From the NCBI GenBank assembly GCA_965229785.1, contig CBDDJS010000001.1:7378001-7442000 (forward strand): a stretch of DNA of 64,000 bases. Reading direction: 5' to 3'. The notes under the pieces were generated by a model. That model saw nothing but the letters and a program-made list of their open reading frames with translations, ran no database searches and was not told the origin of the DNA. Of the stretch, positions 42,482 through 52,564 are shown piece by piece. Made by a program: the position numbers and the translations under genes. This DNA is from JAWPMT01 sp965229785. GTDB lineage: Bacteria; Bacteroidota; Bacteroidia; Cytophagales; Cyclobacteriaceae. Every line of letters starts with the position of its first letter. Positions within the stretch are counted from its first letter, which is position 1.

Positions 42482-43372
42482 TCAATCCTCTAATATGGTT
42501 CTGGCAGTAGCCATTGAGGCGGCATAGAAATACCCAAGCCCCGTACCGGAAATGTTACCATCCACATTTGCCGGAGGACTACTAAAGCCAAACGGATCTC
42601 CGGAATCTTCCTGATTGAAAAAGGCATTCAGGAAATCGTAGTATTGCTTTTCTATGGAATAGATCCTGAGCACTACTTCATCTCCTGCCTCAAAATCATC
42701 CTGATCAAAATCAGCGGAAATGAAAATGTCGAAATCTTCGAATTCAATGCCATCAATAAAGTCGTCTTCGAAGATCACTACCTGATTGATCGGGTCAGTG
42801 TAGTTTTCTCCGTTTCGCCACAGTTCGCAGAGATAATGATCCCCTTTTCCTTCAGGTTCCTGGCCAAAAAACCGAAAGAAGTAGGTGCTGTCACCATCAT
42901 ATTCATTGAAGAAGTCGTCCAGCTCTTCACGAGCAGCAGCCAAAGAATCGAGCGTTAAATTGGGACGCATAGTGGTGCTGGCAGTATAGGTGGTCCGCTC
43001 ACCAATGGGTTGTTCTAAATTGATATTCAATTCATAGGTACGTCCGATTACACCCGCAAATGATTCTCTTGCCTGATAGCGACCATTTCCAAGATCAGCG
43101 AACGTGTACGTTTGTGTACCGTCAGTAACAGTCAATTCGGCTCCTTCCACGACAGAAGGCCTGTTGGGGTCAAAAATATCATTGGACACACGAAGTGTTA
43201 CTTCATGCTGTTTTAACTCGTCTGTAACTCTTCCCTCAACTATGATTCTTCTTTGTTCAGGATCCACATCCCAGGGTATTTTTTCGTCACAGGAGAAAAT
43301 GGACAGGAGGATTATCGCTGAAGTGACGAACGGACGTAAGAAGCTATGCATTTTTTTTATGGTGATGAACAT
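42482..43372 (-). CDS. DUF4249 family lipoprotein
   Basis: The 296-residue product has a lipoprotein signal (IFSC28) and the DUF4249 pattern: IIVEGRVTDELKQHEVTLRVS, then VVEGAELTVTDG and TYELNINL. Ig-like beta strands make up the first half. In Bacteroidota it is typically encoded just after a TonB-dependent receptor and is thought to be its outer-membrane accessory lipoprotein. It begins 12 bp after the receptor stop codon and is the last gene of the sigma/FecR/receptor set. Ligand unknown. Confidence 0.85.
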   Translation of the reverse strand: MFITIKKMHSFLRPFVTSAIILLSIFSCDEKIPWDVDPEQRRIIVEGRVTDELKQHEVTLRVSNDIFDPNRPSVVEGAELTVTDGTQTYTFADLGNGRYQARESFAGVIGRTYELNINLEQPIGERTTYTASTTMRPNLTLDSLAAAREELDDFFNEYDGDSTYFFRFFGQEPEGKGDHYLCELWRNGENYTDPINQVVIFEDDFIDGIEFEDFDIFISADFDQDDFEAGDEVVLRIYSIEKQYYDFLNAFFNQEDSGDPFGFSSPPANVDGNISGTGLGYFYAASMATARTILED

Positions 43373-43384
43373 CTTAGAGGTGAA

Positions 43385-45979
43385 TTAAAATTTGAAGTTG
43401 TATGAGAGGGTAGGCACCCAACGGAAAACGGTTATTCTCCTGGCCTGCGTGGTGACCTGGCTGTCTTCTTCTTGCTGGAAGCTGATAAAGGCTGCATTTT
43501 TTCTGCCGTACAAATTGTAGACAGAGAGTACCCAGGTACCTTTCAGTTTGCGTGTACTGTTTTTCTTAGGATCGAGGGCAAGCGAAAGATCAAAACGGTG
43601 ATATTCAGGCAATCGATCACCATTTCTGCCGGTGTAAGTTGGGATGGTTACATTGCCATACACCTGCTTTCCGGTGGGTGCTGTAAAGGGCAAACCATGG
43701 AAATAAACCCAGTTCCCTGATAAGGATAGTCTTTTGGTCAGTTCATAATTTCCTACCAGCGAAAGGTTAATGGGGCGATCAAAATTGGAAGCATAGGTAA
43801 CCCCACGATTCACGGACGGAACTTTTCGGAAGGCGCGTGACCAGGTAAAACTCAACCAGCCGTTGAATCGGCCCTGAGGTTTTCTGATCAGCAGCTCAGC
43901 TCCGTAAGCCCAGGCTTTTCCGATGCGCAACTCACCTTCCAGTTCTGGATTGAGCAATAACTCGGCATGATCCTTAAAGTCGATCTGACTGTGTAACCAT
44001 TTGTAAAACACTTCTACGGAAGTTTCAATTTGGTTGCCGAAGAAGTTGCGGAAGTAACCTCCTGAAACCTGATCAGCCAATTGAGGTTTGACATTCGGGG
44101 AAGCCGGGAACCAGATGTCCAGGGGTGTTCCGGCAACGGAGTTGGAGGCAAGTTGCAGGTATTGCGCCGTTCGGGCATAGCTTGCTTTCAGGGAACTGGT
44201 GGGGTTCAGTTGATATACGGTCGATAACCTGGGCTCAAAACGGACATAGGTATTATAGATCTCTCCATTCTTATAAGCGATAGAATCCGTTCGAACGAAA
44301 TTATTATCGAAGCGGTAGCTCACACCCCGTCCAATGTTTTGGAATGCACTGATCCTGGCCCCGTACTTAATCTGAAATCGATCTGAAATCACTTGCTGAT
44401 TGCTGATGTAAATGGCATGATCAAGGGATCGGTTTTGTGCCAGACTTACACTTCCATTTTCCTGATTCGATTTTAAGAATACTTTGCCAGGCCGGATGAA
44501 ATGATAGGTAGAAGAAACGCCAAAGTTCACTGTATTTCTCTCATTCAGGAACCAGTCAAAATCTACTTTGGCAGTATAGTCTTGCAATGATGAAGTCCAT
44601 TCAAAAAAGAAATCACGGGACCCAAAAGACAGGTTGTAATCATACTTGCTATAGATCAGCGAGGTGTTGGCAAACAGCTTGCTGTTGAAGACATGATTCC
44701 AGCGAATGGTGTTGGTGATATTCCCCCATTTGAAAGCCGGATTAAAAGAATCACTTTTAAACCCGAAAGTGTCTTTCCCGAGATAACCCGACACATAAAC
44801 ACGATTCTTGTCATTGATCGTATAATTGGCCTTCATATTGAGGTCATAGAAGAACAGTGTCGCATTTCTAGCCCTTTTATTCACAGCCCGAGCGATAATA
44901 TCGGCATACGTTCTTCTTCCGGAAACTATGATGGAACCCTTGTCCTTAACGATGGGAACTTCCAGTGTAAGCCTCGAGGCAATTGGACTGATCCCGCCAC
45001 TTCCAGTGAATTTCTGATTATTACCTTCCTTCATTCGGATGTCGACTAAAGAGGAAAGTCTGCCACCATATCGTGCCGGAATATTGCCTTTATAGAATTC
45101 TACATTTTTGATGGCATCGTTATTGAACGTGGAGAAGAAACCAAACAAATGTGAGGGATTATAAACAACCGCTTCATCGAGTAAGATGAGGTTTTGATCA
45201 TAGCCCCCTCCACGAACGCTGAAACCTGAACTCGTTTCGGAAGTCATCTGCACACCGGGTAGTAGTTTCAGTGTTCGCAATACATCTACCTCACCCATGA
45301 GGGCTGGTATTTTACTGATGGTTTTTGCTGAGATTTGGCTATGCCCCATCTTATTGACGGTGACATTTTCATCTTCTTCTTCCGCGGTTACCACTACTTC
45401 ATTGAGCAGTTTGGTATAAGGCCTCATTCGAATGTCAATGACCTTATTGGCGGAAATGTCAATTTCCTCTTTATGAATGCCATAACCGACAGAAGAGTAC
45501 AATAAAGTATGTTTTCCTGCGGGTACGGTAAGTGAATAAAAACCATACACATTAGCCAGAGCTCCAGTGTAAGTTCCTTCTATCTGGACGGTGGTTCCGA
45601 TCAGGGTTTCACCTGTCAGATCATCATAGATATAGCCACTGACCGTATACGTTTCCTGTTTGGCGGGCTTCAGGATGATGTTTTGCCCTACTCTTTTGTA
45701 GGTAAGTCCGCCTTTCTCACTGATCAGTTCCAGTAACTGATCCACGGAAAGCTCTCCGGCAGGTACTTCTATCTCTTTCTCCAGATTTTGCAGTTGATCT
45801 TCACTGTATGAAACTTGGATTTGTCGGGATTCCAAAATTTCCCGAAGGATGTAGCGGATAGTGGTTCGGGTGGTCTTGTCATGGTTGGCAAGGACCACTC
45901 CAGACTCAGTTTGCTGAGCCTGAAGGGTCTGCCATCCCAGGCAGGTTCCTAAGAGGAATAAAAAAATGGTTCTTTTCAT
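43385..45979 (-). CDS. TonB-dependent receptor with STN signalling domain
   Basis: The 864-residue outer-membrane protein has a signal peptide (1-21), an STN (secretin/TonB short N-terminal) domain (about 40-108), a carboxypeptidase-regulatory-like domain (about 113-195), a plug with MGEVDVLRTLKLLPGVQMTSETSSGFSVRGGGYDQNLILLDEA (about 226-270), and a beta-barrel ending in aromatic LSYNFKF. The STN domain allows it to signal through the FecR protein encoded upstream to the ECF sigma factor. Ligand unknown. It is 17 bp from the fecR-like gene. Confidence 0.92.
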   Translation of the reverse strand: MKRTIFLFLLGTCLGWQTLQAQQTESGVVLANHDKTTRTTIRYILREILESRQIQVSYSEDQLQNLEKEIEVPAGELSVDQLLELISEKGGLTYKRVGQNIILKPAKQETYTVSGYIYDDLTGETLIGTTVQIEGTYTGALANVYGFYSLTVPAGKHTLLYSSVGYGIHKEEIDISANKVIDIRMRPYTKLLNEVVVTAEEEDENVTVNKMGHSQISAKTISKIPALMGEVDVLRTLKLLPGVQMTSETSSGFSVRGGGYDQNLILLDEAVVYNPSHLFGFFSTFNNDAIKNVEFYKGNIPARYGGRLSSLVDIRMKEGNNQKFTGSGGISPIASRLTLEVPIVKDKGSIIVSGRRTYADIIARAVNKRARNATLFFYDLNMKANYTINDKNRVYVSGYLGKDTFGFKSDSFNPAFKWGNITNTIRWNHVFNSKLFANTSLIYSKYDYNLSFGSRDFFFEWTSSLQDYTAKVDFDWFLNERNTVNFGVSSTYHFIRPGKVFLKSNQENGSVSLAQNRSLDHAIYISNQQVISDRFQIKYGARISAFQNIGRGVSYRFDNNFVRTDSIAYKNGEIYNTYVRFEPRLSTVYQLNPTSSLKASYARTAQYLQLASNSVAGTPLDIWFPASPNVKPQLADQVSGGYFRNFFGNQIETSVEVFYKWLHSQIDFKDHAELLLNPELEGELRIGKAWAYGAELLIRKPQGRFNGWLSFTWSRAFRKVPSVNRGVTYASNFDRPINLSLVGNYELTKRLSLSGNWVYFHGLPFTAPTGKQVYGNVTIPTYTGRNGDRLPEYHRFDLSLALDPKKNSTRKLKGTWVLSVYNLYGRKNAAFISFQQEEDSQVTTQARRITVFRWVPTLSYNFKF

Positions 45980-45996
45980 GGTTGTGTGTGAATGAG

Positions 45997-46935
45997 TTAT
46001 TTGACGATGTATGTTTTTGAATCAAGAGGAATGATCTCTATATCCAGGGTACCAGAAAGAATGTCAAGTACTTCTTCCAGCGACTGATTGTTAAATTGAG
46101 TCGTAATGGTGGCGTCATTTCCGGTGAATTGGAACTGTACATCGAAATGTTCTTCCAACGCTCTCAGAACAGTCTCCAGTGAAGCATTTTCAAAGAAAAG
46201 CTGACCAGTTTTCCAGGATAAGAAGTTGAGGTCAGTATTGGTGCTTTTGATCAATTGACCGGAAGAAGAGAGGGTTCCCCGATCTCCTTTGGTCAATATG
46301 ATTTGTTCGTCTTTGGAAGAGAAGGACACTTTTCCTGAAACCACATTTAAAATAGTAGCCTCTTCAGATTCGACGATACTGAATGACGTGCCCAATACTT
46401 CCGTTTTGGAAAAAGCCGTATTAATGATAAAAGGACGTTCCTCATCTCGGGCCACCTCGAAAAATGCTTCCCCTTCCAGTTGAATGTGTCGAGTGGACTG
46501 ATCAAAGTTTTCGTCAAAAATGATTTTAGATCCCTGCTTCAGTGTAATGACTGATCCATCCGGTAAATTGATGGTTCTTGGACCGGAATCAGCAACCTGT
46601 TCAATGAAATTGAGGGTAGAAGTTTCCTCTTGCCGATTGATCATAAAATAAGCGATGCCTACCATAACTACCAATGCTGCTGCTACGCGATACATCCAAT
46701 GCCAAAGAGGTGTTTTATCTTCAATAGCCGTTTCGATACGCTGCCAGGCCACATCCATTTGAGGTTGGTATTGCTCAGCCTTTTTGCCGTGAAGATCCCA
46801 GATATCCCGAACGCGTTCGAAATGCTTTTGATTATCTGGATTTGCTGCTATCCAGCCATTGATCTCATGTTGCTGCGATTCACTGAGCTCTCCCTTGATG
46901 AAGGCGATGATTTCACTGTATTCCGGGTTTTTCAT
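45997..46935 (-). CDS. FecR-family anti-sigma factor
   Basis: The 312-residue protein has an N-terminal cytosolic anti-sigma part (IIAFIKGELSESQQHEINGWI), one transmembrane helix (about 80-98), the FecR domain (RTINLPDGSVITLKQGSKI to FFEVARDEERPFIINT), and a C-terminal DUF4974/STN-like domain. It transmits receptor occupancy across the inner membrane and controls the ECF sigma factor encoded at 47007-47582. A 12-bp palindrome lies 41 bp upstream of the start. Confidence 0.93.
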   Translation of the reverse strand: MKNPEYSEIIAFIKGELSESQQHEINGWIAANPDNQKHFERVRDIWDLHGKKAEQYQPQMDVAWQRIETAIEDKTPLWHWMYRVAAALVVMVGIAYFMINRQEETSTLNFIEQVADSGPRTINLPDGSVITLKQGSKIIFDENFDQSTRHIQLEGEAFFEVARDEERPFIINTAFSKTEVLGTSFSIVESEEATILNVVSGKVSFSSKDEQIILTKGDRGTLSSSGQLIKSTNTDLNFLSWKTGQLFFENASLETVLRALEEHFDVQFQFTGNDATITTQFNNQSLEEVLDILSGTLDIEIIPLDSKTYIVK

Positions 46936-46975
46936 ACTGCTTGATCAGGATGTTCATCAAGCAGTCAGCCATTTC

Positions 46976-46987
46976 AGGGTATACCCT
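46976..46987. promoter_or_regulatory. AGGGTATACCCT palindrome before fecR-like gene
   Basis: A perfect 12-bp palindrome sits in the 71-bp gap between the sigma and anti-sigma genes. A near-identical one lies upstream of the sigma gene (47640-47654). It may be part of a promoter or regulator site for the locus. Confidence 0.4.
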
Positions 46988-47006
46988 AGTGAGTATCCGA
47001 ACTTTT

Positions 47007-47582
47007 TTAAAAAGTTTTTGTAAGCATGGTGATCACAGTCACCTGAAAACCCTGAGAAAGGAGGTCTTTTCGTATGGATTTGATGGCTTTGGAAATGTGA
47101 TATTCTACCGTTTTTACAGAGATATTCAATTCATCCGCAATTTGAGGATAAGTCATTTCTCCGTGCCTGCTGAGTGAGAAAACCAGGGAAGTTTGCTCAG
47201 GCAATGCCTCACTGGCTTTGGCAATGGCGGCAGCCAATTCTACCTCTACGATAGCTTGTTCAGCGGAATGAGTTGATACATGTAAGTGCGTATCGGATGA
47301 GATATCTTCATGTACGGTAGTATGGTAACGAGACGTCACAAAGTTGAGGCATTGATTTTTTACTGCCCGAAGTAAGTAACCAGATACATTTTGAATTTCA
47401 AGTTGCTTACGCTTTTCCCAGAGTTTGACGAATATGTCCTGAACGATTTCTTCGGAGGATGTTTCGAGGCCTGTTATTTTGATCGCATACCGCACCAGAT
47501 CCGCGTAATATTTGTCGAACAAATCGCGCAGGGCTTTTTGATCGTCATTGATCACTTGCTGAATCAAATACTGATCAGACAT
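47007..47582 (-). CDS. ECF sigma factor (FecI-like)
   Basis: The 191-residue sigma-70 protein contains region 2 (LFDKYYADLVRYAIKITG, SSEEIVQDIFVKLWEKR, SGYLLRAVKNQCLNF) and region 4 (TYPQIADELNISVKTVEYHISKAIKSIRKDL) without region 3. It is the Bacteroidota FecI-type partner of the FecR protein downstream and should activate the TonB receptor genes. It stands first in the four-gene locus. Confidence 0.93.
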   Translation of the reverse strand: MSDQYLIQQVINDDQKALRDLFDKYYADLVRYAIKITGLETSSEEIVQDIFVKLWEKRKQLEIQNVSGYLLRAVKNQCLNFVTSRYHTTVHEDISSDTHLHVSTHSAEQAIVEVELAAAIAKASEALPEQTSLVFSLSRHGEMTYPQIADELNISVKTVEYHISKAIKSIRKDLLSQGFQVTVITMLTKTF

Positions 47583-47639
47583 GGGTTGGCATTGATGAGC
47601 GAAAGATTATGGTTACAGTACCCTTGAATTACAGTTCAA

Positions 47640-47654
47640 GAGGGTAATACCCTC
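47640..47654. promoter_or_regulatory. GAGGGTAATACCCTC palindrome upstream of sigma gene
   Basis: Perfect 7-bp arms around one base, 58 bp upstream of the sigma start codon. It shares the AGGGTA/TACCCT arms with 46976-46987. The rest of 47655-48038 shows no gene. Confidence 0.4.
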
Positions 47655-48038
47655 CAAAATTCTGCAAAAAAGTTGGACATTTTGTGAAGTGGCTTACTGC
47701 ATGCTTACCATCTGCTTTTTTAGCGTATGCTGACATCTGAATAGTGAAAACACTTTGTATTTGAAAAAAAGATCAAAATGTCGTGTGGAAGGGATTTATA
47801 ACGTATAGGTATGCTTCGTTGGTAAAACAATCGTTTGTAAAGCGTTTATTGGGACAATTGAAAAATGTAATTCATTGAAAATCAGTTCGATGTGTTATAA
47901 AAAATCGAAATTTTTCAACGAGAAAATAGGTCTGTTCGTCGATCTTTTGTCTAACTTCAAATCTCTCGCGCCTTACTTTCCACTCGCTATGGGAAAATAG
48001 TCTTACTCACCAATCGCTTAAAAGAAAACCGAGTACAG

Positions 48039-48650
48039 ATGAATTTTTCGTTTTTTTCAAAGTCTCAGAACTCAGAGACTGACACCACCGCCAATCAATC
48101 CGCCACCATAACGGAGAATGACATTGATCACGCGATCGATGAGCTACTGGTTCCGGAACCCCTTGAAATTCTGGAGCAGCTGCCACAAGTCATAGAAGAC
48201 CCCAATCCTCCGAAAAGCAAACCCCGCTTTCGGATCATAAAAGAAGTGAAAGGCAGCAAGTTTATGCTGGATGAAGTAAATGGTATTTCGCGGATCAACT
48301 GGCTGGGTTCGGTCAATAAGGAAACTGCAGTTACTTTGTTGAAATTAGGAGGAGATAGTGTTGAGTTTCAAGGGTACAGTAAACTAATACTGGACCGTCG
48401 GGGCTTGAGAGAATTTGATACGGAAGCCAGGATATGGATGAAGGGCTTTATCAAAGGCCGGGCCAAGCGTATCGTTGGCAAAGTGGATAAACTGGCCATG
48501 GTCAACAGACAGTCTGGATCCGGAAGCATTTTTGCCAACTTCATTGGCTCCGCGATCAGAATGGTGATGCCCAATTTGAGCATCAAGAAATTTTCTAGCA
48601 TTTTCGATGCCCTGGATTGGATCATGGAAGACGATAAGAGGAGGGCTTAA
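48039..48650 (+). CDS. Uncharacterised protein with STAS/SpoIIAA-like C-terminal domain
   Basis: The 203-residue cytoplasmic protein has an acidic, disordered N-terminus (about 1-60). The C-terminal domain begins near EVKGSKFMLDEVNGISRINWLGSVNKETAVTLL and continues with YSKLILDRRGLREFDTEARIWMKGFI. The alternation and length (about 125 residues) resemble the STAS/SpoIIAA-like fold of Bacteroidota proteins, but no phosphorylatable Ser is obvious. Function unknown. Monocistronic, followed by a long-stem hairpin. Confidence 0.55.
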   Translation: MNFSFFSKSQNSETDTTANQSATITENDIDHAIDELLVPEPLEILEQLPQVIEDPNPPKSKPRFRIIKEVKGSKFMLDEVNGISRINWLGSVNKETAVTLLKLGGDSVEFQGYSKLILDRRGLREFDTEARIWMKGFIKGRAKRIVGKVDKLAMVNRQSGSGSIFANFIGSAIRMVMPNLSIKKFSSIFDALDWIMEDDKRRA

Positions 48651-48657
48651 AGAACAG

Positions 48658-48734
48658 TACCCTCTGAGAGATGCTATGGTGTCAAAAAACCATATACGAC
48701 TGGATACATCGCTTTGATCCCAGAGGGTATTTTT
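48658..48734 (+). terminator. Long stem-loop, possible terminator
   Basis: TACCCTCTG (48658-48666) pairs perfectly with CAGAGGGTA (48721-48729) across 54 nt, and TTTTT follows. The large loop makes it atypical. Confidence 0.4.
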
Positions 48735-48897
48735 CCTGATAGGCAGTGCCGCCTTTTCCACTAAGTCTTCATTTCAAATTGTGACGGCACCGCGTAAACT
48801 TGTGTCTTCGCTCCAATGTATCGTGATGTTGTTGAAGGTAAATTAGCTCCTATTGGTTTCGCGATCAAAGCAATCTTCCCAGGTCCGATCACTTTTG

Positions 48898-51273
48898 CTA
48901 AAACTGCTTAAGCCCGGAGAATTCCATGGCATCACCTTTGCCAAAGCCATAACTGATCCCAAGTACGATACGCCGGATGTCTCTTTGGTTATCACTCAGC
49001 GCAAAAAAGTCGGGTTGATCAGTGATACTAATGAACCTTCGCGCACTGAAAACATCTCGAACAACAAGGTTCACAACTGTGCGGCCCTTGAATAGCTTCT
49101 TTTTGATACCCAGATCCAGATAGGCATTGTCCCGAATGATTGATTGTATGCGTTCTTCTTCAGATCGGTACCGAAGCCGGATTTCACCAGACAGATCATT
49201 GGCAAATTTGAACTTACTGGTGATCCGGGCCGTCCATTTGTCATTACTGAACTCAAAACTTTGATTTTCAAAAGTACCGGACCGGTTGAAATACGTCCAA
49301 TTAAAATCCCCCAACAAACTGAGCCACTTTGTGGGCTCCATTTGCGCGTTGACCTCTATACCGAGGTTGTTGCTTAATCCTACATTTTGAGGCGTAGAGC
49401 TTGTCAGACTGTCCATGACCTGCACGATCCGGTCTACCACATTGTTTGTGTTTCGGTAGAATACGGAGGTACTAATAGAAACCTTTTCCCAATCCCGGAT
49501 CAGAGATAGTTCGTAGGAATCCGTGTATTCTGGCATTAGATCCGGGTTCCCAGTTCTCAGATTCAAATTATTGTTGAGGCTGGCAAATGGATTCAGGCTC
49601 CATGCCCTCGGACGTGAGATCCTGCGTGAGTAACCCAACTGAGCAGAAAAGCTTTCTGACAACTTGTAAGAGGTATGGAAAGTAGGAAACCAATCCGTAT
49701 ATTTCTGATTGTTGGATTCACCAGTTGTGACTAGAAACGTATTGAGGTCAGTATTTTCCAAGCGCAAACCACCCTTTAGACTCAACTGGTCAAACTCGAT
49801 CGAATAAGTAGAGTAGATGCCCAATACTTTTTGTGTGAAGTCAAAATCATTCGTAAAGTTGGTATTGATCACACGGTTGCCGTCTTCTACATCTTCCAGT
49901 AGGTAATTGTTTTTGTCGTCATCAATCTGATATTTACCTCCGATCTCCAAAATCCGCTTATCAGAAAAAGGATGGGTATAGTCTGCCTGAAAGTTGTATT
50001 GAGCGCTGGAAAAATCGTCATTTACAAATTGCTGGAACTCCGGAACGTCACCTGATTGAGTAGAATTTTCAAAGGAAGAATTTTGATCTTTTCCGAAGAA
50101 AGAACCCGTAGCACTGGCGATTAAAGCACGGTCCTTGTTGCCCTCAAAAGATTTCTTGTATTGCCATTCATATTGCCATTTGGGGTTGGTCGCATCTGTG
50201 ATTTCTTCACGAATGGAACGACCCTCACTTGAAACCAGATCAAAACGAGTATCAGAAAACTCATCTTCAAACTCGTATCCAAAGTGACCCGAAAGTGTCA
50301 TCACATTCAATGGATTGATAAAAAAATCGGCACCAAGGATGATGTTGTAAAATTGCTCATTCTTCTCTCCATCTCCGGAAGAGATGAGTTCCGTTTGCTG
50401 TGTCCCGGAACGATCAACCGTGCGTCCTTCGAAATTGGATAAGAAAGTACGCTTCCCCACACCAAACTGGCTGAACACGTTGAACCGGTCAGTACGTTTG
50501 TTCAGACTAAGCCCAATACTGTGGTTGTTTGGAATTCCAGTATTGATCGTTACAGATCCATTAATGCCTTTTTTATCTTCTTTCTTTAAAACAATGTTCA
50601 AAATTCCGGTCGTTCCTTCGGAATCATACTTAGCCGAAGGGTTGGTAATGACTTCTACCTTTTCGATCATATCGGCACTGATCGTTCCCAGGGCATTGCC
50701 TGAAGCGATAACTGAGGGTTTGCCATTTACCAGGATCTGCACATTGCTGTTTCCTCTTAAGCTAACTTCGCCTTCGATGTTAACGTCTACCGAAGGCACG
50801 TTAACCAGGACATCCATGGCACTTCCCCCGGCAGAACTGAGGTCTTTGCCGACATTAAATACACGTTTGTCCAATTCATAGGTAACTTGAGACTTTTCCG
50901 CGGAGACCACTACTTCCTTAAGAACTTGCTCGTCTGGTTTGACATCAATTATACCCAGAGATGCTATGCCGTCCTCGAAAGTCAATTCATCGATTTTGTG
51001 TGTCAGATAGCCCAGATAACCTACATTCAGGTAAATGCTTTGATCAGGAACCTCGAGGTAAAAAACTCCCTGGTCATTGGTGATACCGCCCGTAAGCAGT
51101 GCACTATCCTGTTGACTAAAGACCGATATAGTCGCGTATTGAAGTGGTTCACGAGTGGAAGCATCCTGAACCTGTCCTTCAATGAATAGCTTTCCGGAGC
51201 GGATATTCTGTGCGTTGAGGTTGGTACCAACTGTGAGTAGTATGCTAAAGAAAAAGATAGACCTTAATTTCAT
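48898..51273 (-). CDS. Outer-membrane beta-barrel receptor (TonB-dependent type)
   Basis: The 791-residue protein has a signal peptide (1-21), a carboxypeptidase-regulatory-like domain (about 28-110: IEGQVQDASTREPLQYATI), a plug (GSAMDVLVNVPSVDVNIEGEVSLRG to GILNIVLKKE) and an outer-membrane protein beta-barrel of the OMP_b-brl_3 type. It lacks an STN domain, so it is not expected to signal to a sigma factor. The ligand is unknown. It is divergent from the LytS/LytTR pair, 265 bp away, which could regulate it. Confidence 0.85.
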   Translation of the reverse strand: MKLRSIFFFSILLTVGTNLNAQNIRSGKLFIEGQVQDASTREPLQYATISVFSQQDSALLTGGITNDQGVFYLEVPDQSIYLNVGYLGYLTHKIDELTFEDGIASLGIIDVKPDEQVLKEVVVSAEKSQVTYELDKRVFNVGKDLSSAGGSAMDVLVNVPSVDVNIEGEVSLRGNSNVQILVNGKPSVIASGNALGTISADMIEKVEVITNPSAKYDSEGTTGILNIVLKKEDKKGINGSVTINTGIPNNHSIGLSLNKRTDRFNVFSQFGVGKRTFLSNFEGRTVDRSGTQQTELISSGDGEKNEQFYNIILGADFFINPLNVMTLSGHFGYEFEDEFSDTRFDLVSSEGRSIREEITDATNPKWQYEWQYKKSFEGNKDRALIASATGSFFGKDQNSSFENSTQSGDVPEFQQFVNDDFSSAQYNFQADYTHPFSDKRILEIGGKYQIDDDKNNYLLEDVEDGNRVINTNFTNDFDFTQKVLGIYSTYSIEFDQLSLKGGLRLENTDLNTFLVTTGESNNQKYTDWFPTFHTSYKLSESFSAQLGYSRRISRPRAWSLNPFASLNNNLNLRTGNPDLMPEYTDSYELSLIRDWEKVSISTSVFYRNTNNVVDRIVQVMDSLTSSTPQNVGLSNNLGIEVNAQMEPTKWLSLLGDFNWTYFNRSGTFENQSFEFSNDKWTARITSKFKFANDLSGEIRLRYRSEEERIQSIIRDNAYLDLGIKKKLFKGRTVVNLVVRDVFSARRFISITDQPDFFALSDNQRDIRRIVLGISYGFGKGDAMEFSGLKQF

Positions 51274-51538
51274 AAGAATTGTTTGTTTGAGTATTTGGAA
51301 GAGGCAGCATTAGTCACAGGCTATCAGTTCTGAAAAACAGGTCGTACCTCTTTAAGTATCAAAAGACTCTTAATATCTACAGGACTTAAAATTTTATCGG
51401 CCAACGACCAAGTAGACCTGTGACCCGTCAAATTACTGCTGTGCGTTGTTGGACCCGGGTTTAAAGCAGTTCAACCTTTACCGGATGTCGTTAAGCCTTT
51501 AATTTTTTACCTGTGTCCATCCTGCGCTACTTTTAACC

Positions 51539-52564
51539 ATGCTTTCTTCCCATTCCAGATACGCGTTGATTTTTCGAAACGAGGCGGTTCTTACCACTTT
51601 CTTGTGGCTGCTGTTTCTGGTTCAGTTCGCTTTTGATAAGCATGATCCGTCGCTGACGATGGTGGACCTCATTTTTACACTCAACTATGTCATCGCTTCA
51701 GTTTTTATCAACTTGTTTCTAGTACCCAGATTCTTTTACAAGGCCAGGTATTGGACGTTTTTGTTGCTGTTTCTTTTGGTGGTTGTCGGTTCTATGTTGA
51801 TCGAGGAATTAGTCCTTGAAGTATGGTTCTATGCCAATACCAGAGGGGATTTTTTTAATCCCTACTACGCGATCATCGACGTTGGAGCCACACTGGCAAT
51901 TTTCGTAGGATTCAAATTTGGCTATGACGCCTGGAAGCGACAGACGGTCATCAACCAATTAGAGAAGGAAAGATCTGCAAGTCAGTTGGACCACCTGAAA
52001 AATCAGATAAGTCCTCACTTTCTTTTTAATAACCTCAATAACCTTTACAGTAAGGCGCTGGAGGGAGATAAAGAAACGCCAACACTTATTCATCGTTTGG
52101 CCAGGATCATGAGATACATGCTGTATGAAAGTGACGGTGAACTGGTGCCGCTGAAGAATGAAATCGAACACATGAGCGACTATATCGCATTACAGCAATT
52201 GCAAATTGAAGGACGGGGGAAAGTAGATTTTCGTGTCGATGGTACAGAAATTGAATCCCTCAAAATCGCTCCGTTGTTGCTTATCGGATTCATCGAAAAT
52301 TCATTCAAGCACAGCTTCTCTGAACTGACGAACGAAATAGCCATTGTAATTCACCTGAGCGTGGAGAATAATCAATTGATCCTTCATTGTAGCAACCCGT
52401 TCTCCGAAAGTGATGAACAGGTGAATGAAAATCTTCCCAAAGGGATCGGATTAAAAAACATTCGGGCAAGATTGGCCCTCATATACCCCAATCAACACCA
52501 ACTTGATATCAGAAAAGAAGAGGGACAATTTGTAGTAGACCTGCAACTGACTTTACGGACATGA
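51539..52564 (+). CDS. LytS/YpdA-type sensor histidine kinase
   Basis: The 341-residue protein has four transmembrane helices (residues 16-125) and a His_kinase domain with the phosphoacceptor in QISPHFLFNNLNNLYSKAL (His160). An ATPase domain follows (IGFIENSFKHSF, KGIGLKNIRARL). No extra sensor domain is present, so the signal is read at the membrane. ATGA overlap with the response regulator gene. Confidence 0.92.
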   Translation: MLSSHSRYALIFRNEAVLTTFLWLLFLVQFAFDKHDPSLTMVDLIFTLNYVIASVFINLFLVPRFFYKARYWTFLLLFLLVVVGSMLIEELVLEVWFYANTRGDFFNPYYAIIDVGATLAIFVGFKFGYDAWKRQTVINQLEKERSASQLDHLKNQISPHFLFNNLNNLYSKALEGDKETPTLIHRLARIMRYMLYESDGELVPLKNEIEHMSDYIALQQLQIEGRGKVDFRVDGTEIESLKIAPLLLIGFIENSFKHSFSELTNEIAIVIHLSVENNQLILHCSNPFSESDEQVNENLPKGIGLKNIRARLALIYPNQHQLDIRKEEGQFVVDLQLTLRT

